A DNA stretch of 64,000 nt, taken from Chloroflexota bacterium. GTDB lineage: Bacteria > Chloroflexota > Anaerolineae > Promineifilales > Promineifilaceae. Location: contig JAGNBF010000001.1 of the NCBI GenBank assembly GCA_018004935.1, positions 124,001-188,000 of the forward strand, written 5' to 3'. Of the stretch, positions 17,527 through 26,143 are shown piece by piece. The notes below the pieces were generated by a model. The model was given only the letters and a program-made list of their open reading frames with translations, was not told the origin of the DNA and did no database searches. Both the position numbers and the translations under genes were made by a program. Numbering within the stretch: position 1 is the first letter of the stretch; the number at the start of each line of letters is the position of its first letter.

Positions 17527-19167
17527 ATGAAACGCTTCGCTGGCTTCATTATCACCTTTGTCGTTCTCCTGATTGCCCTCAGCTTGCCGGTGGAGCGCGG
17601 CCCGTTAGCCACGTACATTGTTCAAGCCGGTAACAGTGAGATTGCGGCCGCGGTTGTTCGTGAACACGGCGGTCTGGTACAAGAACATTTGCCCATCGTT
17701 CAGGGCGTTTCTGCGGATCTAACAACCGCGCAGTTCCAGGCTTTGCAGAAAGATAGCCGTATTACCTCACTGTTTGCCGACCAGGCAGTTCACACAACCG
17801 GCTGGGAAGCCCCCACTGTCTACTTCCCGCAAGTTGCTGGTGCCGATCAGGCCTGGGCGCAAGGGGTAGATGGGAATGGCATCACCGTGGCTGTGGTAGA
17901 CACCGGGATTGCCGCCTTTGATTGGAATGTACAACGTATCCGGGCACGTTATGATGCATTGGATAATGGCCCGAGCATGAATGATAAGAATGGGCATGGC
18001 ACATTCATTGCTGGCCTGATCGGCAGTAATCGTCAGGATCAGAATGGCTATGTGGGTATCGCCCCGAAAATTAAATTTGTGGATGTGCGGGTGTTGGGTG
18101 CCGATGGGTCAGGTACGTACACGGATGTGATTCAAGGTCTGAACTGGGTTCTGACACACAAAAATCAGTACAACATTCGGGTTGTAAACCTGTCGTTGGT
18201 AAGTGCTGTTCAAGGCCCCTATTGGGCAGACCCAATTAATCAGGCGGTAGAAGCGTTGTGGGGTGCAGGAATTGTGGTCGTTGCGGCCGCGGGCAATGAT
18301 GGCTCTGATCCCATGACTGTATCCGTACCCGGTAATGACCCCTTTGTGATTACGGTAGGCGCTTTTACCGACAACTATACCCCCTATGATGAGAGTGATG
18401 ATTATGTAACACCTTTCAGTGGGGCTGGCCCAACAGAAACCGGTTTTGTGAAACCGGATGTTATCGCCCCCGGTGCGCACATGATTTCAACCATGCGGGC
18501 TTTCCATACCTGGGCCGGAGAACATCCTGAACTACAGGTGGCCCCCCAATATTATCAGTCGGCTGGTACATCTGCGGCCGCGGCGGTCACTTCTGGTGTT
18601 GTCGCCCTCATGTTAGACCAAAACCCCAACCTCACCCCTAACCAGGTCAAATACAACCTGATGGCGTCGGCTCGGCCTGCCATTTACAACGACAATAGCC
18701 TGGTCTGGAGCCTCTTCCAGCAGGGTGCCGGGCGAGTATGGGTTCCCGAAGCCGTTTTTGGTGGTTATTCTGGCACTGCTAATGGCACAATGGTTCCCGG
18801 TCAAAAATATGTGGGGCCAGTGGTGTACAGAGATGGCGAATTCACCTTTGTGAATGCCAATGGAACGGAATGGACTAACATGTCTGGCTTCTCCTGGACG
18901 GGCGGCTTTTCCTGGACAGGCGGTTTCTCCTGGACAGGCGGCTTCTCCTGGACAGGTGGTTTCTCTTGGACAGGCGGTTTCTCCTGGACGGGTACAACCG
19001 AGTGGCAAGAAATGAACGAAGGCGATACCTGGCAGAGTGGCTTCTCCTGGACGGGAACGGAAGCCTGGCCTGGTGGTTTCTCGTGGACTGGTGGCTTCTC
19101 CTGGACAGGTGGTTACCCCTGGACAGGGGGGTTCTCTTGGACTGGTATTCTGGGTTCGGCAGATTAA
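17527..19167 (+). CDS. Secreted subtilisin-like serine protease (S8) with FSWTG repeats
   Basis: The 546-residue protein has a signal peptide (MKRFAGFIITFVVLLIALSL), an inhibitor-like propeptide (residues about 28-90) and an S8 catalytic domain. The triad is visible: Asp125 in AVVDTGIA, His157 in KNGHGTFIAG, Ser349 in SAGTSAAAAV; oxyanion Asn257 lies in VAAAGND. The usual GTSMAAP around the serine reads GTSAAAA, where the DNA is the overrepresented octamer GCGGCCGC (18574-18581). After residue 450 the chain becomes a hydrophobic repeat: ten FSWTG units plus one YPWTG, in a block of six and a block of three plus one. The tail is likely a surface or self-association module; this is inference. 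AAGGAGG precedes the ATG, and a hairpin terminator follows. Confidence 0.9.
   Translation: MKRFAGFIITFVVLLIALSLPVERGPLATYIVQAGNSEIAAAVVREHGGLVQEHLPIVQGVSADLTTAQFQALQKDSRITSLFADQAVHTTGWEAPTVYFPQVAGADQAWAQGVDGNGITVAVVDTGIAAFDWNVQRIRARYDALDNGPSMNDKNGHGTFIAGLIGSNRQDQNGYVGIAPKIKFVDVRVLGADGSGTYTDVIQGLNWVLTHKNQYNIRVVNLSLVSAVQGPYWADPINQAVEALWGAGIVVVAAAGNDGSDPMTVSVPGNDPFVITVGAFTDNYTPYDESDDYVTPFSGAGPTETGFVKPDVIAPGAHMISTMRAFHTWAGEHPELQVAPQYYQSAGTSAAAAVTSGVVALMLDQNPNLTPNQVKYNLMASARPAIYNDNSLVWSLFQQGAGRVWVPEAVFGGYSGTANGTMVPGQKYVGPVVYRDGEFTFVNANGTEWTNMSGFSWTGGFSWTGGFSWTGGFSWTGGFSWTGGFSWTGTTEWQEMNEGDTWQSGFSWTGTEAWPGGFSWTGGFSWTGGYPWTGGFSWTGILGSAD
18884..19148 (+). repeat. 18-bp tandem coding repeat (GGFSWT)
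   Basis: Units read approximately GGC GGC TTC TCC TGG ACA. Synonymous changes between units (TTT/TTC, TCT/TCC, ACG/ACA) show the peptide is conserved rather than freshly duplicated. A non-repeat spacer (TTEWQEMNEGDTW) divides the array. Confidence 0.9.
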
Positions 19168-19182
19168 GAGAGAGATGAGGAC

Positions 19183-19262
19183 ATACGCGCTGTGATCGGT
19201 CTCCCCACCAAAGCCCCCCGGTTACGATCAGAAGACCGGCTCGAGTAATCGCGTAAATCCTG
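19183..19262. repeat. Family E repeat
   Basis: Begins GAGGACATACGCGCTGTG and ends CGCGTAAATCCTGAGAT, enclosing CGGTCTCC and AGACCGGC. Relatives occur at 72, 38521 and 57929. Confidence 0.65.
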
Positions 19263-19330
19263 AGATATTCAGGCAAGGCGTACCCACTGCCTCTTGTTAA
19301 TACTCCGTTAAAAAAACGGTGTTATGTCTG

Positions 19331-19373
19331 GAATCCCCATGATCTCCTATGTGATCATGGGGATTCTTCGTTT
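19331..19373 (+). terminator. Terminator after the S8 protease
   Basis: GAATCCCCATGATC-TCCTATGT-GATCATGGGGATTC, followed by TTCGTTT. The 14-bp stem is perfect. Confidence 0.75.
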
Positions 19374-19402
19374 ATAGTGAACAATAATAGGCGACTTAAA
19401 TA

Positions 19403-20857
19403 ATGTCTAAATGGCGCACACCCTATCTCATCACCGTAAGTAGCATAGGGTTATTGTTTATTATTTACGGGATCTGGACGATTTTCGGGTATGACAGACC
19501 CGGTATTTTTGCTTTGCTATTTTTATTGGGGATTGTGGCCCAAATTACGGCTACCAATTTATTTACGGATGAGGTAACAGTAGGGGTGAGCAGTGCCGTG
19601 AGTATGGCAACGGTGCCGCTGTTTGGCCCTTTCGCGGCCGCTATTGTGGCGGCTTCTGCCGAAATTAGCGTCTCACTTATCAGTATTTACCGGCAAAATC
19701 CGGGGACACGCCGCTCCCTGGAGCGAATTGGCTTCAATGCGGGCATGGGTGGCCTTTCAATGGTGGTGGCTGGGTTTGCTTTTTTGGGGAGTCAGGCGGT
19801 TTTGGGGGCAGATACCTGGTTGGGGCAGACGTTGCCCTGGTTGGTGGCGGCCCTGATCAATGATCAAGTGAATATCTGGCTCCTCATAACCATGATCTAT
19901 TTACAGCATGGTGCGCGGCCGCGAGAAGTCTGGCGAGAACACCGCTGGGCCATGTCCATAGACATCCTTGTTACCAGTATTGGTGGTATTTTATTGGCCT
20001 TTGCCGTGAGCCAGTTTGATTGGTGGGGAGTGGCTATTTTCTTCCTGCCTATTCTCTTGTCTGCATACTCCTTTGGTCTGTATGTCAACCGTGCCCGCCA
20101 GCAAATGGCCCGGCTGGAAGAAATGGTCGAACAACGAACGCATGATCTGGCCGAAGCCAATAAAACCCTGGCTGATCTCCACCGGGAAAAAGATTCTTTT
20201 CTGGCTGTGCTCACCCACGATATGCGTACACCCCTTACCAGCATTCTGGGTTTTGCCGATCTGCTGGCCATGTATGATCACCTCCCCCGAGAAAAGATAC
20301 AGGAAATCATTAAAATTGTTTTGCGGAATGGGGAAACCTTACTGGAGTTGGTCAATAATATTCTGGAAATCGAAAAACTACAGTCTGGAGCACCTGTTTT
20401 ATTAGATCGGGAAGATTTTGATCTGAGCTTGTTAGTCCGCGAATCCGTTGAAGCGGTTAGTTCGCAGGCGATTGAAAAAGGGATTGAACTGACCTGTAAT
20501 GCCACATTGGAGACCACTATCAATGGTGACGCGCATAAAATCAAGCGGGTTATCCTTAACCTGGTTTCCAATGCCATTAAATATACGCCGGAACTGGGGA
20601 AGGTATCAGTGAGTGTTATTCAGAATGGCCGGTATACCCTATTTTCTGTGGCCGATACCGGGCATGGCATTCCGGCCGATGAATTGCCGTACATTTTTGA
20701 ACGGTTCCGCCGGGTGGGAAAGCACCGTAAATTAGCCGTCGGTACGGGTCTGGGGTTGGCGATTGTACAAAGCGTTGTTGAGGCCCACGCCGGTGAAATT
20801 ATCGTCCAGAGTGAAGAAGGGGTCGGGAGTACTTTTACGGTTAAGTTTCCCCTTTAG
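19403..20857 (+). CDS. Membrane sensor histidine kinase
   Basis: The 484-residue protein has about six hydrophobic segments in residues 5-230 (for example LLFIIYGIWTIFGY and GILLAFAVSQF), with no large extracellular loop. It therefore probably senses a membrane or intracellular cue. A coiled linker (QQMARLEEMVEQRTHDLAEA) leads to HisKA with phosphoacceptor His272 in THDMRTPLTSILGF. HATPase_c follows, with N-box NLVSNAIKYTP, G1 DTGHGIP, F-box YIFERFRR and G2 GTGLGLAIV. All kinase boxes are intact. No response regulator is adjacent, so it is an orphan here. There is no clear ribosome site before the ATG. Confidence 0.9.
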   Translation: MSKWRTPYLITVSSIGLLFIIYGIWTIFGYDRPGIFALLFLLGIVAQITATNLFTDEVTVGVSSAVSMATVPLFGPFAAAIVAASAEISVSLISIYRQNPGTRRSLERIGFNAGMGGLSMVVAGFAFLGSQAVLGADTWLGQTLPWLVAALINDQVNIWLLITMIYLQHGARPREVWREHRWAMSIDILVTSIGGILLAFAVSQFDWWGVAIFFLPILLSAYSFGLYVNRARQQMARLEEMVEQRTHDLAEANKTLADLHREKDSFLAVLTHDMRTPLTSILGFADLLAMYDHLPREKIQEIIKIVLRNGETLLELVNNILEIEKLQSGAPVLLDREDFDLSLLVRESVEAVSSQAIEKGIELTCNATLETTINGDAHKIKRVILNLVSNAIKYTPELGKVSVSVIQNGRYTLFSVADTGHGIPADELPYIFERFRRVGKHRKLAVGTGLGLAIVQSVVEAHAGEIIVQSEEGVGSTFTVKFPL

Positions 20858-20869
20858 GATGGTATTGAC

Positions 20870-21718
20870 TTATTGATAAGCCACAAGACCAGAGAACCCC
20901 ACGGCTTCGGCACCTACATGGGCACCGATGGCTGGGGCAATCAGAATGGGATCAATGTCGAGACAATCCTGAGGAATGAGATCCCGCACAGCCTGTTTGA
21001 GCGCGGCCGCGTCATTGGCCGCATGACTGTGGAGAATTACCAGCTTGTTAAAGGGAGCCAGTTCCCGAATCATCTGCTCAACCCGCACCAATGATTTTCC
21101 TCGTGTGCGCACCCGCTCCACCACTTCCACCTTGCCGTTTTGAATGCCAATAACCGGTTTGATCTGTAACAGAGTTCCCAGGCCAAATTGGGCCAGGCTA
21201 ACCCGCCCACTGCGGCGGAGTGAGTCCAGGGTATTGAGGGCGGCAAAGGTGCGAATATGAGGGTGCGCCGTTTGCAGTAATGCTAATATTTCGGGGACGG
21301 AGTGTCCGTTCGCGGCCGCGGCCGCGGCCAACCAGGCCAATAACCCCGTTCCCAAAGTCAATTGCCCCGAATCTACCACATGCACCGGAACCCGTGTGAA
21401 CGCCGAGGCTCCCAATTTAGCGGCCTGGTACACCAGGCTTAACGACGACGCGATATGTACCGAAATGATAGCGGTTGCCCCTTCATCGGCTAATTGTTCA
21501 TAGATGGCTGTAAACGCCGCTGGCGAGGGTGCGGCCGTCTTGGGGTGTTCTGGGTAACGGGACAGGTTTTGGTAAAACACCTGCCGATCCAACTCCACCC
21601 CATCCAGATACCCTTTGTCACCAATGTTGATATACACTGGCAAAATCGTGATGCCATATTGTTTTGCCACCGAGGGTGGCACATCTCCAGCACTGTCAAT
21701 TACCACTTTAATACTCAT
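20870..21718 (-). CDS. DegV family fatty-acid-binding protein
   Basis: DegV/FakB proteins bind a fatty acid; in Firmicutes they present it to the kinase FakA. The 282-residue protein has the expected start IKVVIDSAGDVP, LPVYINIGDKGYLDG, the lid motif TAAPSPAAF (usually TSxPS) and ISVHIASSLSLVYQAA. It ends with IGAHVGAEAVGFSGL, close to the family's HxGPGxxG-type closing loop but lacking that exact pattern. No fakA homologue is nearby, so its partner is unknown. It converges with the histidine kinase gene (12 bases between stops) and follows the VWA gene by 29 bases, possibly in one transcript. Confidence 0.9.
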   Translation of the reverse strand: MSIKVVIDSAGDVPPSVAKQYGITILPVYINIGDKGYLDGVELDRQVFYQNLSRYPEHPKTAAPSPAAFTAIYEQLADEGATAIISVHIASSLSLVYQAAKLGASAFTRVPVHVVDSGQLTLGTGLLAWLAAAAAANGHSVPEILALLQTAHPHIRTFAALNTLDSLRRSGRVSLAQFGLGTLLQIKPVIGIQNGKVEVVERVRTRGKSLVRVEQMIRELAPFNKLVILHSHAANDAAALKQAVRDLIPQDCLDIDPILIAPAIGAHVGAEAVGFSGLVAYQ

Positions 21719-21747
21719 TCCTTTTTCCTTTTAGCGGTAGCTTCTCA

Positions 21748-23016
21748 TTATGCTTTGCCAACAAAGGCCGCACCCCTGGTGATTAATCGGTTACGTCGTG
21801 GCCCTGGCCTGTCATCGGTCAATTGGGTCAGGTGATAGGCCAGATCTTCTAGACTGGCCAGATTATGCACCGGCAAAAAATCATTCACGAAGGGCAATGC
21901 GGCCACAATACCTCTGGTCAGTGGTTCATATTGTTCTGAGCCAAGAAGGGGGTTGAGCCAGATGAGGCGGTAACAACTTTTGTGCAACCGATCCATCTCT
22001 TTTTTAAGTAGCACCGGATCGCCCCGATCCCAACCATCGCTGATGATTAGAACAATCGGCCCACGCCCTAATACCCTTCGGCCCCACTGGAAATTGAACG
22101 TTTTAAGCGCATCGCCGATGCGTGTTCCCCCGGCCCAATCGTGCACTAGTTCGGCGACATTGTGCAGAGCACGGTCTATATCTTTGTCACGCAAGGGGCG
22201 GGAAATACAAGTGAGCCGGGTGCTGAAGACAAAGGCTTCCACCGATTGTTCTAATCCGGCCGTAAGGCTGTAAATGAAATGGAGCAGGAGGCGCGTGTAA
22301 CGTTCCATAGAGCCGCTAATATCAGCAATAACAATTAGCGGCCGCGGTTTATATTTTGCTTCTCGGTACGGCCAATCCAGTAGTTCCCCCCCATACCGTA
22401 AATTGCGCCGAATGAGTCGGCGCAAATCAGGTAGTGCCCCTCGCCCGGTTCGTTTGCGTCTCGTTCGCCGCTGTCCCAATTGCCAGACCATATCCGTCAT
22501 CATTCGGCGCACGGCATTCAACTCCTCTGCGCTCAAATCAGCAAAATCTTTCTGGCGCAGAATCTCCTGGACGCTATAAGTCTGTGTAACTTCAATAACC
22601 TCAATTGGCTCTTCATCATCCTCTGCCGCCGGTTGTTTCTCTTCATCCGGTGAGGCTACATTTTGCTGTAGATCCGGCGGTTTGATGATTGGGGCGTTAG
22701 GGCGGGGTGGCTCCCGGCGGAACAGATCCGCTAAGGAGAGTTCCTGAAGCGGTTTGCGCCAAAACAGGTCAAACGCCTGGGCAAACAAAGGAATATCCTC
22801 TTTATCATGAACTAGCAGGCTTTGTAGGGTGTAATAAAAATCGGAACGGTGGCCAATTGCCACATATTCCAGCGCATGGACCAGATCAATCACCCGTCCC
22901 GGGTTCACATCCAGACCTAATTCTCGTAGTAACCGCCCAAACAGAACCAAATTATGCAATAGATGACCAGATGCAGGATTCTGAGGTATTTCACTGTCTT
23001 TTTGTGGCGATAACAT
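21748..23016 (-). CDS. VWA domain protein, CoxE-like
   Basis: The 422-residue protein resembles CoxE/COG3552 proteins, which pair with MoxR-type AAA+ ATPases in maturation of metal enzymes such as CO dehydrogenase. The N-terminal half is helical (LVLFGRLLRELGLDVNPGR, then FRREPPRPNAP). A charged linker (EEKQPAAEDDEEPIEVIEV) leads to a basic segment and then a von Willebrand A domain with an intact metal-binding site, DISGSM, plus TRIGDAL and ISDGWDRGD. Neither a MoxR ATPase nor a dehydrogenase lies beside it, so its usual partner must be elsewhere. degV follows closely on the same strand. Confidence 0.85.
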   Translation of the reverse strand: MLSPQKDSEIPQNPASGHLLHNLVLFGRLLRELGLDVNPGRVIDLVHALEYVAIGHRSDFYYTLQSLLVHDKEDIPLFAQAFDLFWRKPLQELSLADLFRREPPRPNAPIIKPPDLQQNVASPDEEKQPAAEDDEEPIEVIEVTQTYSVQEILRQKDFADLSAEELNAVRRMMTDMVWQLGQRRTRRKRTGRGALPDLRRLIRRNLRYGGELLDWPYREAKYKPRPLIVIADISGSMERYTRLLLHFIYSLTAGLEQSVEAFVFSTRLTCISRPLRDKDIDRALHNVAELVHDWAGGTRIGDALKTFNFQWGRRVLGRGPIVLIISDGWDRGDPVLLKKEMDRLHKSCYRLIWLNPLLGSEQYEPLTRGIVAALPFVNDFLPVHNLASLEDLAYHLTQLTDDRPGPRRNRLITRGAAFVGKA

Positions 23017-23082
23017 ATTTTGTCTACCTGTGAGCTTTCATACAGCAATTCTCATTTTGAACGGTAAACGTTCCGTTAGTGA

Positions 23083-23482
23083 GTGTCTAAAAATAATCTG
23101 GGAGGTGCGGTCAGGAGACCGACCACAGTAAAAGGGAAGTTATTCTTAGACAGTTCCTTAGTCCGCCGGGCTATAAGTACCAAACCCTACAGGTTTAAAA
23201 CAGCAGGCCAATACCTTGATAGCTATAGCCCGGGCCGTTTTGCGGCTGAGCGGTCGCTATATTTTTTGAGGCTCAGACCAAATTGAGAATTGCTGGCCTC
23301 TTATGAGCTACAGACTCTGATTATATCATCACCTGTTTTAACTTCAGGGTAACTTACCAGAAGGTAGCAATTTTCAATTTAGCCAACGGTTAAAACCGTT
23401 GGACTCCAAGAGCACGCTCGAAAAATGGCCCAACCCGTAGAACAGCCTTTCAGTCTGTTCGCCATCCCGTGAAAACAAAAAA
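23083..23482. repeat. Mixed dispersed repeats
   Basis: A family D unit lies at 23100-23130 (GTGCGGTCAGGAGACCG). Inverted-repeat material at 23160-23255 (GCCGGGCTATAAGTACCAA, AGCCCGGGCCG) resembles 23876-23965 and the interior of family C. No gene is supported. Confidence 0.6.
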
Positions 23483-23872
23483 TGGGGGTAACGATACACG
23501 TCTGCGAGGGCTGAGCTTGCCGAAGCCCGGCTCCGCCTGTGTAGAGAGCGCACAGCCTGGAAAGGCTGTGCTACGCCCAATAGGGGTAACGATACACGTC
23601 CGCGAGGGCTGAGCTTGCCGAAGCCCGGCTCCGCCTGTGTAGAGAGCGCACAGCCTGGAAAGGCTGTGCTACGCCCAATGGGGGTAACGATACACGTCCG
23701 CGAGGGCTGAGCTTGCCGAAGCCCGGCTCCGCCTGTGTAGAGAGCGCACAGCCTGGAAAGGCTGTGCTACGCCCAATGGGGGTAACGATACACGTCTGCG
23801 AGGGCTGAGCTTGCCGAAGCCCGGCTCCGCCTGTGTAGAGAGCGCACAGCCTGGAAAGGCTGTGCTACGCCT
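23483..23872. repeat. Four tandem 98-bp units
   Basis: The marker GATACACGTC starts at 23493, 23591, 23689 and 23787, exactly 98 bases apart. Units are nearly identical, differing mainly in TCTGCG versus TCCGCG. Each includes GAGGGCTGAGCTTGCCGAAG (family J) and a hairpin GCACAGCC-TGGAAA-GGCTGTGC. No open frame with coding character crosses the array, and no spacers are present. Confidence 0.9.
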
Positions 23873-23980
23873 AGTTGGCCGTCGGGCTATCAATACCAAG
23901 CTCTACGGGCTAAAACAGCAGGCCAATGGCCTTCGTAACCATAGCCCGGTCTGTTTTATGGCTGGGCGGCCTCACCATTT

Positions 23981-24230
23981 CCCGATTTAGGCCTGACAGG
24001 TTTCCGAAAACCTGTCAGGTCTGCGCGGAACTTATGTTTGGACGATTACTAAGGGTTCGCTCAAGATTAAGTTGGGTGGTGCGGTTAGGAAACCGACCAC
24101 GGCAAATGTTCAAGTTATTTAATCGTTAATCCTAAGTGAACATCTAAAAATAACTTCCCGATTTAGACCTGACAGGTTTCCGAAAACCTGTCAGGTCTGT
24201 GCGGAACTTATTTTTGGACGATTACTAAGC
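23981..24230. repeat. Two family G units around a family D unit
   Basis: Units at 23981-24052 and 24157-24229 start CCCGATTTAG, contain the hairpin CCTGACAGG-TTTCCGAAAA-CCTGTCAGG, and end GGACGATTACTAAG. A family D copy lies between them at 24075-24105. The hairpin core recurs at 50835-50866. Confidence 0.8.
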
Positions 24231-24293
24231 AATGGGGTAGGTGACATTCTGTGCAGTGATTCGACGGATACTCTATATTATCGTTGCAAAATA

Positions 24294-24322
24294 TTGACAA
24301 ATTATGAACAATCATTTATGAT
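24294..24322 (+). promoter_or_regulatory. Strong promoter of the carotenoid operon
   Basis: TTGACA (24294-24299), 17-base spacer, TATGAT (24317-24322). The predicted start near 24329 leaves a leader of about 225 bases, which contains a family F repeat. No CarH-type operator is evident by eye. Confidence 0.75.
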
Positions 24323-24344
24323 ACTTACCATTGTTGCTGAAAAG

Positions 24345-24470
24345 GGTATCTACACTTACTACGGTCATAAAATGACATTTTGTTAGTGATAACAGATTGG
24401 GTAAGCCCAGGCTGAAGACCCATCCCCCAGCGATCCCACCGGGAAGGGGGAAACCCAACGGCACGGTAAG
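24345..24470. repeat. Family F repeat in the crtI leader
   Basis: CTACGGTCATAAAATGACAT through CTGAAGACCCATCCCCC and GGGAAGGGGGAAACCCAACG. It lies between the promoter and crtI and would be transcribed as part of the leader. Confidence 0.7.
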
Positions 24471-24553
24471 CGAAAGCGAGAACCAGAAGCAAAACCTACT
24501 ACACACCCTCTCGTTCTTTCTCAAGCGCAAAACTTTCTTTTTGGAGTATTTCC

Positions 24554-26092
24554 ATGAAAAAACAAAACATCATTGTCATCGGTAGCGGTTTTGGCGGGTT
24601 GGGCGCGGCGGTGCGGCTGGCGGCTCGCGGCCACAACGTTACTTTATTAGAAAAACGGGACAAACTCGGCGGCCGCGCCTATACCTACGAGCGCGATGGC
24701 TTCAAATTTGATGGTGGCCCCACCGTCATCACCGCCCCCTGGATGTTGGACGAACTGTGGGCGGTGGCCGGGAAAAACCGCGAGGATTACGTCAAACTTG
24801 TGCAATGCGAACCGTTCTACCGCATTTTCAACCATGAAGGCCGCTTCTTCGACTACAACAGTGATCACGAATTCACCCTCAAACAGATTGAACAGTGGAA
24901 CCCGGATGACAAAGAGGGGTATACCCGCTTTATCGCCAGCACCAAAGAGATTTTTGAGACGGGTATGGCCCTTATTGACAAACCATTCCTCAAAATCACC
25001 GACATGCTCAAAGTCGCCCCCGATCTCATCCGCCTGGAGTCGTACCGGAGTGTTTACAGTTACGTCTCCAAATACATCAAAAACGATTTCCTGCGCCGCT
25101 GTTTCTCCTTCCACCCCCTGCTCATCGGCGGCAACCCGTTCAACGCCGCTTCGCTTTATGTGCTGATTCATTACCTGGAGCGGGAATGGGGCATCCATTA
25201 CGCCCTGGGCGGCACGGGAGCCATTGTCGAAGGGTTGGGTCAGTTGTTTACCGACATGGGGGGCAAGGTGCAGTTCAACACCGAGGTGGACGAAATCCTG
25301 ATCGAGGGGCGTAAAGCGACCGGGGTGCGGTTGAAGGATGGTTCAACCCTCAAGGCGGATGTGGTCGTCTCTAATGCCGATGTGGCTTACACCTACCTGA
25401 ACATGATTCCGGCTCAGTACCGGCGCACCAACACCGATGCCGCCATCAAACGGAAGAAATACAGCATGTCTCTGTTTGTCATCTACTTCGGCACGAAGAA
25501 ACGGTATAACAACCTGGGCAAGCTGGCCCATCACAACATCATTTTGAGTGAACGGTACAAAGAGTTGCTGACGGAGATTTTCGGGAGCAAGGGGTTGCCG
25601 GAAGATTTTTCGCTCTATCTGCACATGCCCACCATGACCGACCCCTCGATGGCTCCTGAAGGGCATGAAACATTCTATGTGCTGTCGCCAGTGCCCCATT
25701 TGGGCGCGGAGATTGATTGGACGGTCATGGCGCCGAAATACCGGGATGCGATTATGAACTTCCTGGAAGAGAATTATCTGCCCGATTTACAGGCGAACAT
25801 CGTCACCGAGCATTTTATTGACCCGCTTCACTTCCAAAATACATTGAATAGCCATCTGGGTTCCGCCTTTTCGGTACAACCCACATTGACTCAATCGGCC
25901 TGGTTTCGGCCGCATAACCGCTCTGAGGATTTTGATAACTTGTACTTTGTAGGTGCGGGTACTCATCCGGGGGCGGGTGTGCCGGGGGTGTTGGCCTCGG
26001 CCAAGATTGTGGATGAGTTAATTGGTGGCCCGGCTTATGCGGCGGAGATGGTGGAGGGGCAGGAAGTATACCGGATCGCGGCCGCGTACTGA
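24554..26092 (+). CDS. crtI: Phytoene desaturase CrtI
   Basis: CrtI is an FAD-dependent membrane-associated desaturase that converts phytoene to lycopene. The 512-residue protein begins with the dinucleotide fold [21 protein letters not shown], read as [14 protein letters not shown] plus VRLAARG, then [14 protein letters not shown] and FDGGPTVIT. The C-terminal FAD signature is [19 protein letters not shown] substrate-site segment [12 protein letters not shown] is present. Length is typical. GGAG lies nine bases before the ATG. It opens the crtI-crtB-crtYcd operon, which makes phytoene, desaturates it and cyclises lycopene. Upstream synthesis of geranylgeranyl diphosphate is not encoded here. 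The octamer GCGGCCGC occurs near both ends of the gene (24669, 26078). Confidence 0.95.
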   Translation: MKKQNIIVIGSGFGGLGAAVRLAARGHNVTLLEKRDKLGGRAYTYERDGFKFDGGPTVITAPWMLDELWAVAGKNREDYVKLVQCEPFYRIFNHEGRFFDYNSDHEFTLKQIEQWNPDDKEGYTRFIASTKEIFETGMALIDKPFLKITDMLKVAPDLIRLESYRSVYSYVSKYIKNDFLRRCFSFHPLLIGGNPFNAASLYVLIHYLEREWGIHYALGGTGAIVEGLGQLFTDMGGKVQFNTEVDEILIEGRKATGVRLKDGSTLKADVVVSNADVAYTYLNMIPAQYRRTNTDAAIKRKKYSMSLFVIYFGTKKRYNNLGKLAHHNIILSERYKELLTEIFGSKGLPEDFSLYLHMPTMTDPSMAPEGHETFYVLSPVPHLGAEIDWTVMAPKYRDAIMNFLEENYLPDLQANIVTEHFIDPLHFQNTLNSHLGSAFSVQPTLTQSAWFRPHNRSEDFDNLYFVGAGTHPGAGVPGVLASAKIVDELIGGPAYAAEMVEGQEVYRIAAAY

Positions 26093-26095
26093 ATC

Positions 26096-26130
26096 AGTCA
26101 GCAGTGAGCAGTAAACAGTAAACAGTGAAC
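26096..26130 (+). repeat. Heptanucleotide repeat before crtB
   Basis: Five 7-mers: AGTCAGC AGTGAGC AGTAAAC AGTAAAC AGTGAAC (shown with breaks). AGAGGAG, the crtB ribosome site, follows directly and keeps the 7-base phase. Confidence 0.8.
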
Positions 26131-26143
26131 AGAGGAGAACCCC

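Noticed and set aside
18884-19148. Antisense Arg/Ser-rich frames over the FSWTG repeat
   Set aside because: They are by-products of the repeat; the sense frame has a signal peptide, catalytic triad and ribosome site.
23483-23872. CRISPR array
   Set aside because: Units are contiguous 98-bp copies with no unique spacers and no cas genes nearby.
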